Positions 25,158 through 34,474 of a stretch of 43,385 nucleotides of DNA are shown in pieces; position 1 is the first letter of the stretch, and every line of letters begins with the position of its first letter. The notes below the pieces were generated by a model. The model was not told where the DNA came from, searched no databases, and saw nothing but the letters and a program-made list of their open reading frames with translations. A program made the position numbers and the translations under genes. The stretch is from CAZFUY01 sp964522445 (GTDB lineage Bacteria; Pseudomonadota; Gammaproteobacteria; SZUA-229). The DNA is taken from the NCBI GenBank assembly GCA_964522445.1, contig CAZFUY010000009.1, positions 1 to 43,385 on the forward strand, given 5' to 3'.

Positions 25158-25694
25158 TTATCCATTGCTGGGGGTGTGATTCAGGTAATGGCTAATATCA
25201 GCCATTGTCTGGTATTGGTCAATGCTAATACCCGCACTTTTGAAATCGAAAGCCTCAGGGTAACCGCTTGCCTGTTCAGCTGCCTGTCTGGATTGAGTTA
25301 CCCAGTTTATAGCCCATTGAGTAATCTTATTTATGTCCTGCCCTGTTAAACTGGAAACGGCCTGCTCTAAAATCAGGTAGAAACCATTTCGTGATAAAGG
25401 GGTGTGAATGGATGTAATGGCTCTGATGTCGCATTGTTGAAGAGCGTCTATAAGTGCTTCAGTGTTCTTTTTTAATAGTTGTTGGCGGGTTTGTTCAGTA
25501 AATGATTTTATAACAGCTTCAATGGCATAATATTCATTAGTGCCGTGGCTGGCTTTGCCAAACAGTGCAATAAAGGTTTCGAGTGTTATTAGTGCGTCGT
25601 GAGTTTTAGTAATATCACGAGATCGCTTAATAATTTTCTGACAGAAGTCTTTAAGCTCAGTTTCATCAACTTTTAAATTTATGGCCTCGGGCAT
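25158..25694 (-). CDS. Unknown helical cytoplasmic protein
   Basis: A 178-residue protein with no signal peptide or membrane segment and no motif I recognise. It is predicted mostly helical, with notable stretches THDALITLETFIALFGKASH, LIDALQQCDIRAITSIHTPL and a C-terminal ISIDQYQTMADISHYLNHTP. It is divergent from cobV with 82 nt between starts. It lies upstream of the SH3 gene on the same strand, so the two could share a transcript. No evidence links it to cobalamin. Confidence 0.6.
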   Translation of the reverse strand: MPEAINLKVDETELKDFCQKIIKRSRDITKTHDALITLETFIALFGKASHGTNEYYAIEAVIKSFTEQTRQQLLKKNTEALIDALQQCDIRAITSIHTPLSRNGFYLILEQAVSSLTGQDINKITQWAINWVTQSRQAAEQASGYPEAFDFKSAGISIDQYQTMADISHYLNHTPSNG

Positions 25695-25776
25695 TGGAAT
25701 ATCACTGGTTCATTATTCATAGCCTGATTATATAACGTATAATCCATATTTCTTTGCTTCATGTTAATTTTTAATT

Positions 25777-26511
25777 ATGCACCCATTTTTTATTGCCCTG
25801 CAATTTCTGACTCGATTGCCGCTTAATATTACAGGCGAATGGAAAGCTGAGTCTGTTGGTAAGTCGTTGCTTTATTATCCATTGGTTGGTCTGATTATTG
25901 GTATGTTGCTGGCGTTTATAGCAAGCATATCTGGTAATAGCCATGCAATGGTAACGGCGGCAATATTATTGTCATTGTGGGTGCTTATTACCGGAGGACT
26001 GCATCTGGATGGTCTGGCAGATAGTGCAGATGCGTGGGCGGGAGGCTTAGGTGATAGAGAGCGTACTCTGGAAATAATGAAAGACCCTCATTCAGGTCCA
26101 TTGGCAATTGTTATATTGATACTGGTTTTACTACTTAAATTTAGCGCACTTAATTCAATTGTGGAAAAAGAGAACGGGCAGTTATTGATAGTTGCTCCTG
26201 TATTAGCTCGTGGGCTGGTTATTTTATTGTTTACGACAACACCTTATGTGAGAACCAATGGTTTAGGTTCTGATATGGCAAAGTTTTTACCTGAAAAAGA
26301 TGCGAATATTGTTATGGCTATAACCTGCCTGTGTTTGTTATTTGTTTTGGGATTCTGGCACAGCGTTGTGACGGTGCTTGTGAGTTTGCTGGTGCTATAT
26401 GGTTTACGTTTAATGATGATGAAAAGAATACAGGGTATGACAGGGGATACTATTGGAGCAACTATTGAAATAATGGAAGTAACAGTGCTGTTAACATTGA
26501 TTTTGTATTAA
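25777..26511 (+). CDS. cobS: Adenosylcobinamide-GDP ribazoletransferase (cobalamin synthase)
   Basis: A 244-residue polytopic inner-membrane enzyme (also called CobV) that joins AdoCbi-GDP and alpha-ribazole (phosphate), the last coupling step. Family signatures: FFIALQFLTRLPLNITGEWK at the N-terminus, the metal-binding GGLHLDGLADSADAWAGG, RTLEIMKDPHSGPLAIVILI, and GMTGDTIGATIEIMEVTVLL near the C-terminus. About six hydrophobic helices are visible. It is separated from cobU-cobT-cobC by two minus-strand genes, so it has its own promoter. No clear ribosome binding site is seen before ATG 25777. Confidence 0.95.
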   Translation: MHPFFIALQFLTRLPLNITGEWKAESVGKSLLYYPLVGLIIGMLLAFIASISGNSHAMVTAAILLSLWVLITGGLHLDGLADSADAWAGGLGDRERTLEIMKDPHSGPLAIVILILVLLLKFSALNSIVEKENGQLLIVAPVLARGLVILLFTTTPYVRTNGLGSDMAKFLPEKDANIVMAITCLCLLFVLGFWHSVVTVLVSLLVLYGLRLMMMKRIQGMTGDTIGATIEIMEVTVLLTLILY

Positions 26512-26516
26512 TAATT

Positions 26517-26879
26517 CTAAGGCCCGCTGACCTTTCTTTCTCTATCTTCAAATGTGCAGCCACATTCAGAAATATGACCTGGGTAATGTTCTGTAAAGGA
26601 TACGCACAATTCCGAACGACTAAGCCATTTGCCTTTGTCAGAAAGGCAGTATTTTATTTCTAATTCTTTTTCTTCGTCTTTAAAAATCTCATATATCTTT
26701 ACTTCTTCAGGGCTAATATTAATTGATTCCAGATGCTCTAATAAGGCGCAAATAGTGTCAGCCAGATAAGAGTTGTATTCATTTTCATCATCCAGAATTT
26801 TTATTCTTGCTTCGTATGTATAAGGAAGATCTTTCTCGTATCTAGACTTTGGGCCTATAAGTTTTCGTAATAATCCCAT
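26517..26879 (-). CDS. Unknown small cytoplasmic protein
   Basis: A 120-residue protein, acidic in the middle, with no membrane segment and no family I recognise. It starts MGLLRKLIGPKSRYEKDLPY and contains two cysteines near the C-terminus (HISECGCTFED). It converges on cobS with only 5 nt between stops, and lies 140 nt downstream of cobQ on the same strand. AAGGA-like sequence precedes the start. Coding is supported by a clean ORF fitting the gap, not by homology. Confidence 0.55.
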   Translation of the reverse strand: MGLLRKLIGPKSRYEKDLPYTYEARIKILDDENEYNSYLADTICALLEHLESINISPEEVKIYEIFKDEEKELEIKYCLSDKGKWLSRSELCVSFTEHYPGHISECGCTFEDRERKVSGP

Positions 26880-27019
26880 TTTATTTTTCCTTATATCAGG
26901 AGGAATGCGTTGTTGTTTGAGTCAGGTATTATTTAACAGATTACGCTATTTGCATATTATTAACAATAACAGAGAAGGCAGGCTTAAATTTAAAGCAACA
27001 AGCCCAGAATGATATTTGT

Positions 27020-28471
27020 CTATGAAATAAATCTCATAATGGTATTAATATCAAGGTGTTGTTCTATAGTATCAGCAAGCCGATTAATGCCCTGTTCTCT
27101 AATAGCAAAGTAATCAGCTGATTCTGGTTGTTCTAATCCGCACCATTGAAGAATGGCGTTGCATGTTTCCTGTTCATCAAATAAAGCGTGAAAATAAGTG
27201 CCCATAATTTGTTTGTCAGCAGATAATGCGCCATCTGGTTTATCAGCAGAAGTAATGGCCGGATTTTCTAATGCCGGGCCGGAGCTAATGCCTGCATGAA
27301 TTTCATAGCCAGATACTTTGGCATTATTTTTCCACAGTTGTCCTGTTTTATGACGCAATTGTTTTTCTTTTTTTAGCGTGGTTTCCATATCAAAATAATT
27401 CAGCGCAGGGGATGAGCCTTTATTGCCCTCAATACCGTCAGGGTCATGAATCCATTGTCCTAACATTTGAAAGCCAGCACAAATACCGATAAGTTTGCCT
27501 TGGTAGCGTAAATGGTGATTAAGGTAATCTGACCAGCCATTATTATTTAACCATTCAAGATCCGCGCGAGCACTTTTGCTGCCGGGTAAAATAACAAGAT
27601 CACAATCAGGAATAGTCTGATCCTGTCTTATATATTGTAAATCAACCTGAGGATGCAAACGTAAAGGGTCAAAATCTGTATGGTTACTGATGCGAGGAAA
27701 AACAGGCACAATAACTTTAATATGTTTTTCGTTCAGCTCAACAGAGTCAGTATTTATAGCGTCTTCTGCCTCAAGGTGTAAGCCATGTAAATAAGGCAAT
27801 ACACCGTATACTGGCTTACTGGTTTTTTCTTCCAGCCAGTCCAGTCCGGGTTGTAGTAATTTAATATCGCCACGAAAACGATTAATAACAAAGCCTCGGG
27901 TACGTTGCTGTTCTGATTCAGATAATAAATTAAGTGTCCCCACCAGATGAGCGAACACACCGCCTTTATCAATATCTGCAATAAGAATAACTGGGCAATT
28001 AACCGCTTCTGCAAATCCCATATTGGCAATATCGCCTTCACGTAAATTAATTTCTGCCGGGCTGCCTGCGCCTTCAACCAGAATGACATCATACTGTTTA
28101 CTTAGGCGTTGGTGTGATTCAAGCACAGCAGCCATAGCAGTGGATTTATAATCATGAAAAGTTTCAGCATCCATTACGGTTAATGCTTTGCCATGAATAA
28201 TAACCTGAGCACCCACGTCACTATTGGGTTTTAATAACACGGGATTCATATCTGTATGAGCTTCCAGCCCACAGGCCTGTGCCTGTACTGCCTGTGCGCG
28301 ACCAATTTCACCACCATCAATAGTAACTGCACTATTTAATGCCATGTTCTGTGGTTTGAAGGGAGTAACAGAAATACCTTTGCGTTTGAGTACGCGGCAC
28401 AGGCCAGCAACTAATGTGCTTTTGCCTGCATCAGATGTTGTGCCCTGAATCATAAGTGTGTGTGCAGTCAT
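27020..28471 (-). CDS. cobQ: Cobyric acid synthase
   Basis: A 483-residue glutamine-dependent amidotransferase (CobQ/CbiP) that amidates four side chains of adenosylcobyrinate diamide. The N-terminal P-loop-like GTTSDAGKSTLVAGLCRVL and FKPQNMALNSAVT, DIDKGGVFAHLVGTL and the C-terminal class I GATase domain with nucleophile cysteine in LIGICAGFQMLGQWI are present. MTAHTLMIQGTTSD is the natural start; the frame is open to 28621, but that extension overlaps cbiB and is not conserved. Only 44 nt separates it from divergent cbiB, so the two promoters must overlap or lie within genes. Confidence 0.96.
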   Translation of the reverse strand: MTAHTLMIQGTTSDAGKSTLVAGLCRVLKRKGISVTPFKPQNMALNSAVTIDGGEIGRAQAVQAQACGLEAHTDMNPVLLKPNSDVGAQVIIHGKALTVMDAETFHDYKSTAMAAVLESHQRLSKQYDVILVEGAGSPAEINLREGDIANMGFAEAVNCPVILIADIDKGGVFAHLVGTLNLLSESEQQRTRGFVINRFRGDIKLLQPGLDWLEEKTSKPVYGVLPYLHGLHLEAEDAINTDSVELNEKHIKVIVPVFPRISNHTDFDPLRLHPQVDLQYIRQDQTIPDCDLVILPGSKSARADLEWLNNNGWSDYLNHHLRYQGKLIGICAGFQMLGQWIHDPDGIEGNKGSSPALNYFDMETTLKKEKQLRHKTGQLWKNNAKVSGYEIHAGISSGPALENPAITSADKPDGALSADKQIMGTYFHALFDEQETCNAILQWCGLEQPESADYFAIREQGINRLADTIEQHLDINTIMRFIS

Positions 28472-28515
28472 GTTATTATCTGTTGCTTTGAATAAGAGAC
28501 GTATTATATTTCCAA

Positions 28516-29439
28516 ATGCTAATTGAAACTGCATTAATTGTCTTTTTTGCATTACTGCTGGATGCTGTATTGGGTGAGCCAAAACGTTATCATCCATTGG
28601 CAGGATTTGGTTTATATGCAATCAGACTGGAGAGTATTTTAAATAAACCAGAGCATGGCAAAATTTATGGTGTACTTGCATTGCTTGTTTCAATATTGCC
28701 CATAGTGGCTCTTCTGGTCTTTCTTCAGTCAATAGCTAAACTACCACAACTTATAGATGTAACTTTATTGTATCTGGCTATTGGTCGAAAAAGTTTAATG
28801 CAGCATGCACATGCGGTTATAAAACCACTGGAAGAAAATAATCTGCTACTGGCAAAAAAGAAAATCGCGCTTATTGTTAGCCGTGATACAGATAAAATGA
28901 AAGAAGAAGATGTGATAAAAGCAACCATAGAATCAGTGATTGAAAATAGTAATGATGCTGTTTTTGGCGCGCTATTCTGGTTTCTTATTGCGGGTGTACC
29001 CGGAGTTGTCATATATAGGCTGGTAAATACACTGGATGCTATGTGGGGCTATAAAAATAAGCGATTTATTAATTTTGGCTGGGCTGCTGCCAGACTGGAT
29101 GACTGGCTTAACTGGTTGCCTGCGCGTCTAACTGTTTTAAGTTTTGCATTATTTGGAAATTTCAGAAAAGTATTAAATATGGCATTTCAACAGGGATTAA
29201 AATGCAGCAGCAAAAATGCGGGGCCGGTTATGGCTGCCGGAGCTTGTGCCTTGGCTATTAAATTAGGTGGTGATGCCTGTTATCAGGGCAGGAAAATAAG
29301 TAAACCAGAGCTGGGTTATGGTCAGACAGTAAAATTAGATGATATTAACCGTTCAATGCAACTGGTTAATAAAATCGTTGTATTGTGGTTGTTTGTTATA
29401 ATAATGTCTGCTTTATTAACAGGGGTAGCTGGTGCTTAA
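28516..29439 (+). CDS. cbiB: Adenosylcobinamide-phosphate synthase CbiB
   Basis: A 307-residue inner-membrane protein that attaches (R)-1-amino-2-propanol phosphate to cobyric acid. Signature segments: ALLLDAVLGEPKRYHPLAGF near the N-terminus, ALIVSRDTDKMKEEDVIKAT with ESVIENSNDAVFGALFWFLI, NTLDAMWGYKNKRFINFGWA and ARLDDWLNWLPARLT. At least four hydrophobic helices. The last 8 nt overlap the start of the decarboxylase gene that makes its substrate, so the two are translationally coupled. Confidence 0.95.
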   Translation: MLIETALIVFFALLLDAVLGEPKRYHPLAGFGLYAIRLESILNKPEHGKIYGVLALLVSILPIVALLVFLQSIAKLPQLIDVTLLYLAIGRKSLMQHAHAVIKPLEENNLLLAKKKIALIVSRDTDKMKEEDVIKATIESVIENSNDAVFGALFWFLIAGVPGVVIYRLVNTLDAMWGYKNKRFINFGWAAARLDDWLNWLPARLTVLSFALFGNFRKVLNMAFQQGLKCSSKNAGPVMAAGACALAIKLGGDACYQGRKISKPELGYGQTVKLDDINRSMQLVNKIVVLWLFVIIMSALLTGVAGA

Positions 29440-30442
29440 ACACGGTGGTCGATTAATAGCAGCGGCTGAAAAATATAAAATACCTGTTGATCAATGGATT
29501 GATTTATCAACAGGCATTAATCCACACGGCTGGCCTGTACCAGAAATACCGGAACAGTATTTTTCGAGGCTGCCAGAAGATGATGATGGCCTGATAAATA
29601 TTGCTAAAAATTATTATGCTACAGACTCAATATTAGCCATAGCGGGAAGTCAGTCGGTTATTCAGTTATTGCCAAAACTGCGAGCGCAATGCCGAGTTGC
29701 CGTTCCGAATATTGCCTATGCAGAACATGGTCATGCGTGGAAGCAGGCAGGGCATATTGTTGATGAAATAAGCAGTCAGCAAATTGAAAATAATATAGAT
29801 CAATATGATGTGGTTATTGTTATTAATCCCAATAACCCTACGGGTGAACAGTTTAAGACCAAGCAATTGTTAAATTGGCACAAACAATTAAAAGAAAAAA
29901 ATGGCTGGTTAATTATTGATGAAGCATTTATTGATGCGTTGCCAGAAAATAGTCTTGCCTCCTATGCAGATCAGCAGGGCTTAATTGTATTACGCTCCGT
30001 AGGAAAGTTTTTTGGTCTGGCGGGAATAAGAAGTGGTTTTGTTTTAGCTGAAAGCAACCTGTTAAATAAAATACAAAATGCACTGGGACCATGGCCAGTA
30101 ACAGGTGTAACCCGATTTATTGCATCTATGGCGCTGTCTGATAAAGACTGGCAGGATAAAACCAGAAGCTACTTAGAAAAAGAATCTAAAAAATTAAATA
30201 AGCTGATAAGTTTTTATTCAAAACAGGAACCGCAGGGAAGCGTATTATTTCAAACATTACTTTGTAATAATGCCGTTCAGCTGAATGATGTGTTTTCATC
30301 ACAGGGAATATTGCTCCGCTTACTGGATAATAAACAAGGTATTCGTTTTGGATTACCAAAAAATAATCAGTGGCAGAGACTGGAAAATGTTTTCAAATAT
30401 GTTTTTGAAATTACAGGTGTTGGAGTCAAAGTTAACCAGTAA
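29432..30442 (+). CDS. cobD: L-threonine-O-3-phosphate decarboxylase CobD
   Basis: A 336-residue PLP enzyme of aminotransferase fold type I that decarboxylates L-threonine phosphate to (R)-1-amino-2-propanol O-2-phosphate, the substrate of CbiB. Seen: LSTGINPHGWPVP, VVIVINPNNPTGEQF, DEAFIDALPE, the PLP lysine in LRSVGKFFGLAGIRSGFV and the C-terminal arginine GIRFGLP. It starts at GTG 29432 inside the cbiB stop region. The final residues ITGVGVKVNQ are encoded by the left arm of an inverted repeat, so the native C-terminus has been replaced or extended. Confidence 0.92.
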   Translation: MLKHGGRLIAAAEKYKIPVDQWIDLSTGINPHGWPVPEIPEQYFSRLPEDDDGLINIAKNYYATDSILAIAGSQSVIQLLPKLRAQCRVAVPNIAYAEHGHAWKQAGHIVDEISSQQIENNIDQYDVVIVINPNNPTGEQFKTKQLLNWHKQLKEKNGWLIIDEAFIDALPENSLASYADQQGLIVLRSVGKFFGLAGIRSGFVLAESNLLNKIQNALGPWPVTGVTRFIASMALSDKDWQDKTRSYLEKESKKLNKLISFYSKQEPQGSVLFQTLLCNNAVQLNDVFSSQGILLRLLDNKQGIRFGLPKNNQWQRLENVFKYVFEITGVGVKVNQ

Positions 30443-30491
30443 TGTATCAGGCCTAACACAAAAGAAAATGACTTTGACTCCGACACCTAAA
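30412..30491. repeat. Inverted repeat (GGTGTYGGAGTCAAAGT type) at the 3' end of cobD
   Basis: AGGTGTTGGAGTCAAAGT and the inverted ACTTTGACTCCGACACCT form 18-bp arms with one mismatch around ~36 nt. The left arm lies inside the last codons of cobD and the right arm lies in the gap before btuF. The motif looks like a short interspersed palindromic repeat rather than a terminator, since no T-tract follows. Confidence 0.75.
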
Positions 30492-30513
30492 CTAAGTGCC
30501 TGAACTATAAATT

Positions 30514-31395
30514 ATGAATTTAAAAAAATTATTAACTATATTGTTGCTATTTTCATTTTCTGTACAGGCAGAAATAGCTGTTATAGATGACGCAGGAAAC
30601 AAATTAATTTTTTCTCATTCGGTAAAGCGTGTTATTAGTCTTGCTCCTCATGCCACTGAATTGCTTTTTGCTGCGGGTGCAGAAAAACAGGTTACAGGAA
30701 CAGTAAATTATAGTGATTATCCAGAAGCTGCAAAAAAAATACCTCGGGTAGGGGGCTATAATAAATTTGATCTTGAACTAATTGCTGCAATGAAGCCTGA
30801 TCTAATTTTTGCCTGGCAGGATGGAAACCCTGAAGAGCAGCTTAATAAAATAAGAAAAATGGGTTTTAAAATATTTATCAGCGAACCCAAAAAATTTGAG
30901 GATGTGGCTGAGAATATAATAAGTATGGGTAAGTTACTGGGTACGGAGAAAATTGCTGAGAAAAAGGCCAGAGATTTTTTAACCGAACTTGATAATTTAA
31001 AGCAACAGTATCAATACAGAAAGCCAGTTAATATGTTTTATCAGGTGTGGAATGAACCCCTGATAACAATTGGCAGCGGTCATCTGGTTGGCCAGGTTAT
31101 TAAGTTTTGTGGGGGTAAAAATATTTTTGGTGATTTACCCGTTATTTCACCAAGAATTAGTATTGAAGCCATTATAGAAAAGAACCCGGATGTAATTGTG
31201 GCAGGTATGGCTTTAGGTCGGGAAGGCTGGATTGAGCAATGGCAAAAATGGAAAGGGTTGAAAGCAGTGAAAAATGGTCATGTATATGCTATTGATGCGG
31301 ACTTAATCGTGAGACAAACGCCCAGAGTTTTAAAAGGTACACGCCTCATGTGTGAGTATCTGGACAGGGTGCGTAATAAAAGCCAGTTCAGATAA
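30514..31395 (+). CDS. btuF: Periplasmic cobalamin-binding protein BtuF
   Basis: A 293-residue class III substrate-binding protein of the helical-backbone-metal-receptor type. Signal peptide MNLKKLLTILLLFSFSVQA; two lobes: VKRVISLAPHATELLFAAGA with VNYSDYPEAAKKIPRVGGYN and DLELIAAMKPDLIFAW in the first, and MFYQVWNEPLITIGSGHLVG with IIEKNPDVIVAGMA in the second. It should deliver corrinoids to the BtuC/BtuD permease encoded at 40976-42720. It follows cobD on the same strand and ends in an intrinsic terminator whose stem includes its stop codon. Confidence 0.92.
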   Translation: MNLKKLLTILLLFSFSVQAEIAVIDDAGNKLIFSHSVKRVISLAPHATELLFAAGAEKQVTGTVNYSDYPEAAKKIPRVGGYNKFDLELIAAMKPDLIFAWQDGNPEEQLNKIRKMGFKIFISEPKKFEDVAENIISMGKLLGTEKIAEKKARDFLTELDNLKQQYQYRKPVNMFYQVWNEPLITIGSGHLVGQVIKFCGGKNIFGDLPVISPRISIEAIIEKNPDVIVAGMALGREGWIEQWQKWKGLKAVKNGHVYAIDADLIVRQTPRVLKGTRLMCEYLDRVRNKSQFR

Positions 31396-31413
31396 ATCTG
31401 AATTGGCTTTTTT
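31378..31413 (+). terminator. Rho-independent terminator overlapping the btuF stop
   Basis: AGCCAGTTCAGAT and ATCTGAATTGGCT pair (12 of 13, one G-T) around a 2-nt loop (31381-31408), followed by TTTTT and preceded by an A-run, so it may also work in reverse. The TAA of btuF (31393-31395) lies in the hairpin apex. Confidence 0.85.
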
Positions 31414-31490
31414 AAAGAATGGCGACTATTCTTTCTTTTGCCGTGGTACGGCAGCCTGAAGCCGCTAAAATTATAAAGATTAAGTAGTGT

Positions 31491-34457
31491 ATGAGTATTG
31501 TTAGTCAGTTATCTATAAAAAATAAAACCTATCTTTTAGTGTTACTGAGTGTTGTGGTGGCACTGGTATTATCATTTGTTTCAAATAGTGGTCTTAATAG
31601 TATTCGTAGCGAACTGGAGGACTTGATTTTTGCAACAAAAATTGAGCGCTATACCAATAGACTGATACTCGAAGAACAAAATTATCGTTTAAATGCAAAT
31701 GGCTCTATATATGATTTTAAGGCGGCTAATAAATCATATGAGAGTGCTATGCAATATGTCGATAAAATTTATCAGACAATAGATGGTCTGGGCAAAAGTG
31801 ATTTATTGCTAGATGATTTGCAGAAAACTCGTTATTCAATAAATTTATACAGAGCATTATATATAAAAGGCGTTACGCTATTATCTGATTTAAATAAGCA
31901 GGCAGATATTCTGGAAGAGGAAGGTGAGTCGATTACTCTACAGATGCAGGAGTATGTTGAAGCTAAGCGAGAGGATATTAAACAGGACCTGAAGCAGAAT
32001 ACAATTGAGAAAATCAATAATGGTTCAAATATATGGCAATACACTTATGTTACAAGGTTGCATGAAAAAAAATACCGTTTAAGCCCTGATAAACATGTAT
32101 TTGAATCGTTTAAGAAAGATTATGCTTTTATGATGCGTGAGTGGTCCCGTCTTAAGCAAATGTCTAATCAGGTCTTTGAATTTAATAAACTGGAAAAATT
32201 TAAGCTTTCTTCAGGAAAGTATGAAGTTGCTATGTTGCTATGGGTTGATCTTAATAATCAGTTATTAAGTGATATTTTGCCAAAAATGAAGCAACTGGGT
32301 AATAGTATTATTGGAGATGCTATTCAATCAGCTGAGCATTCAGTTCAGCATATGTCTAAAAAACGTAATAATGTTGAATTAACATTGATAGTTGTTAGTG
32401 TTGTAACCATTATTACTGGAATTTTTCTGGGTATTGCAATTGCTCGTTCTATTTCATCAGTTGTAACATCATTTCAGAATGGTCTATTAAGTTTTTTTCA
32501 ATATCTCAATCAAAAACAAAAAATGGCACAACCTATTATTGTCCAGGGCAAGGATGAAATTTCTGTAATGGCAGAGGTTGTTAATCAGAATATTAAAAAA
32601 ATACAGGGTGTTATGGATCGAAAAGCTGATTATCAGCAGGCGCTTCTGGAATGGTCAAAGGTAGATTATCAGGATGATAATATAACTATTCAAAAAGCGA
32701 CAGAGTTATCAGCAAAAGCATTGCATGTAGAAAGAGTTAGTATCTGGCTATTTAATGAAGACCAGACGCTTCTTAGCTGTGCTGATTTGTATTTGAGTGA
32801 TCTTTATCAGCATGAAAGTGGTGCAGTATTAAAAGCTGTAGATTACCCTGAGTATTTTAGAGCAATTGTTAAAAATGAAATTGTTAAGGTTGATCATGCT
32901 CAGGAGGATGAACGTACTCGCGAGTTTAATGATAGCTACCTTAAACCTTTAAATATCTATTCAATGCTGGATTTGCCTATTGGTCATGATGATCTGATTA
33001 TGGGAGTGATCTGTCATGAAAAAGTAGGTGAGGAAAAAATATGGAGTATCGATGAACAGGATTTTGCCAGCTCGGTAGTGAGTGCTATTTCATTGTCACT
33101 AGAAATAAAAAAACGACGCCTGGTTCAGGAGGAGTTAAAAACACAGAAAGAAATGCTTCATCATCATGCTCATCATGATTCATTAACAGATTTACCTAAT
33201 CGGTTTTTATTTAATGATCGTTTAAATCAGGCCATTAAACAGGCACAGCGTAGCAGTTCAAAAATTGCGGTGTTATTTATTGACCTGGATCACTTTAAAG
33301 GAGTCAATGACTCAATGGGGCATAAAATTGGTGATGAGTTATTAGTGGAAGTGGCGGGGCGCTTAAGAAGTAAAATTAGACAAACTGATACACTGGCACG
33401 TTTAGGTGGTGATGAATTTACTATCGTTCTTGATCAGATAAATAGTAACGATGATATTGTTGGCGTTACGCAAAGTCTGCTTAAAGTTATGGAGAAACCC
33501 TTCAAATTATCTTCTCAATCACTGTATGTCACCTTGAGTGTGGGTGCTGCAATATATCCCGAAGATGGAGAGACAGCTGAAGAGCTATTAAAAAATGCAG
33601 ATGCTGCTATGTATCATGCAAAGGATGATGGTCGCAATACTTATCAGTTTTATACGCAGAATATGACTGAAAAAGCATTTGAACGTATTGCAATGGAGGC
33701 CAGTTTTCGTAATGCCTTAACAAAAGAAGAGTTTGTAGTTTATTACCAGCCCCAGGTAGATGCAGAAACAGAACAGATGGTTGGCATGGAAGCGCTAGTT
33801 AGATGGCAGCATCCCGATATGGGTTTAATTTCACCTGCAAAGTTTTTAAATTTTGCTCTTGATACAGGTCTGGTTATTCCTCTTGATCTATGGGTAATGA
33901 GAACAGCAATGTTACAGGTTGTAAAGTGGTATCAGGATAATTTGCAGGTTGGTGTGCTGGCTCTTAATTTGTCCATATTGCAGCTTAATAAGAAAGGTTT
34001 TGTTGATACGATTAAGCAGCTTCTTAAAGAGACGAAGTGTAAGCCGCAATGGCTGGAACTGGAGGTTACGGAAGGCCAGATTATGAAAGATTCCAGTAAG
34101 GCAATACAAATACTAAACCAGCTTAAAGATTTAGGAATCAGTCTGGCTATTGATGATTTTGGAACAGGTTATTCTTCTTTGTCTCAACTTAAACGACTAC
34201 CAATTAATAAACTGAAAATTGATCAGTCATTTATTCGTGACCTGCCAGGTGATGAGGAAGATGCAGTTATTTCAAAATCAATAATCTCATTGTCCAGGAA
34301 CATGGGGCTGGATGTTATTGCCGAAGGTGTTGAGACTCAACAGCAAAAAGATTTTTTACTTGAAAATGGTTGTCGTTATATACAGGGTTATTATTTTGGC
34401 CAACCTATGCAGGCCATTGATATTGAAGAAAAGTTAAAGGCTGCTAAAGAAGCATGA
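31491..34457 (+). CDS. Membrane sensor with GAF, GGDEF and EAL domains
   Basis: A 988-residue cyclic-di-GMP protein. Transmembrane helices at ~14-32 and ~296-318 bracket a ~260-residue helical periplasmic sensor region that I do not recognise, followed by a HAMP-like linker, a GAF domain (~385-540), a GGDEF domain (~560-715) with intact GGDEF near 638, and an EAL domain (~735-985). The inhibitory I-site RQTD lies 5 residues before GGDEF. EAL shows MEALVRWQHP, ELEVTEGQI, and loop 6 DDFGTGYSSL, so both synthesis and hydrolysis are possible. It has its own start after the btuF terminator; the stop is 17 nt from a convergent kinase gene. Confidence 0.93.
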   Translation: MSIVSQLSIKNKTYLLVLLSVVVALVLSFVSNSGLNSIRSELEDLIFATKIERYTNRLILEEQNYRLNANGSIYDFKAANKSYESAMQYVDKIYQTIDGLGKSDLLLDDLQKTRYSINLYRALYIKGVTLLSDLNKQADILEEEGESITLQMQEYVEAKREDIKQDLKQNTIEKINNGSNIWQYTYVTRLHEKKYRLSPDKHVFESFKKDYAFMMREWSRLKQMSNQVFEFNKLEKFKLSSGKYEVAMLLWVDLNNQLLSDILPKMKQLGNSIIGDAIQSAEHSVQHMSKKRNNVELTLIVVSVVTIITGIFLGIAIARSISSVVTSFQNGLLSFFQYLNQKQKMAQPIIVQGKDEISVMAEVVNQNIKKIQGVMDRKADYQQALLEWSKVDYQDDNITIQKATELSAKALHVERVSIWLFNEDQTLLSCADLYLSDLYQHESGAVLKAVDYPEYFRAIVKNEIVKVDHAQEDERTREFNDSYLKPLNIYSMLDLPIGHDDLIMGVICHEKVGEEKIWSIDEQDFASSVVSAISLSLEIKKRRLVQEELKTQKEMLHHHAHHDSLTDLPNRFLFNDRLNQAIKQAQRSSSKIAVLFIDLDHFKGVNDSMGHKIGDELLVEVAGRLRSKIRQTDTLARLGGDEFTIVLDQINSNDDIVGVTQSLLKVMEKPFKLSSQSLYVTLSVGAAIYPEDGETAEELLKNADAAMYHAKDDGRNTYQFYTQNMTEKAFERIAMEASFRNALTKEEFVVYYQPQVDAETEQMVGMEALVRWQHPDMGLISPAKFLNFALDTGLVIPLDLWVMRTAMLQVVKWYQDNLQVGVLALNLSILQLNKKGFVDTIKQLLKETKCKPQWLELEVTEGQIMKDSSKAIQILNQLKDLGISLAIDDFGTGYSSLSQLKRLPINKLKIDQSFIRDLPGDEEDAVISKSIISLSRNMGLDVIAEGVETQQQKDFLLENGCRYIQGYYFGQPMQAIDIEEKLKAAKEA

Positions 34458-34474
34458 TTAATTTAATAAGGATT

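Noticed and set aside
28472..28621. A 50-residue N-terminal extension of CobQ
   Set aside because: It overlaps divergent cbiB and is not part of the family; MTAHTLMIQGTTSDAG is the conserved beginning.
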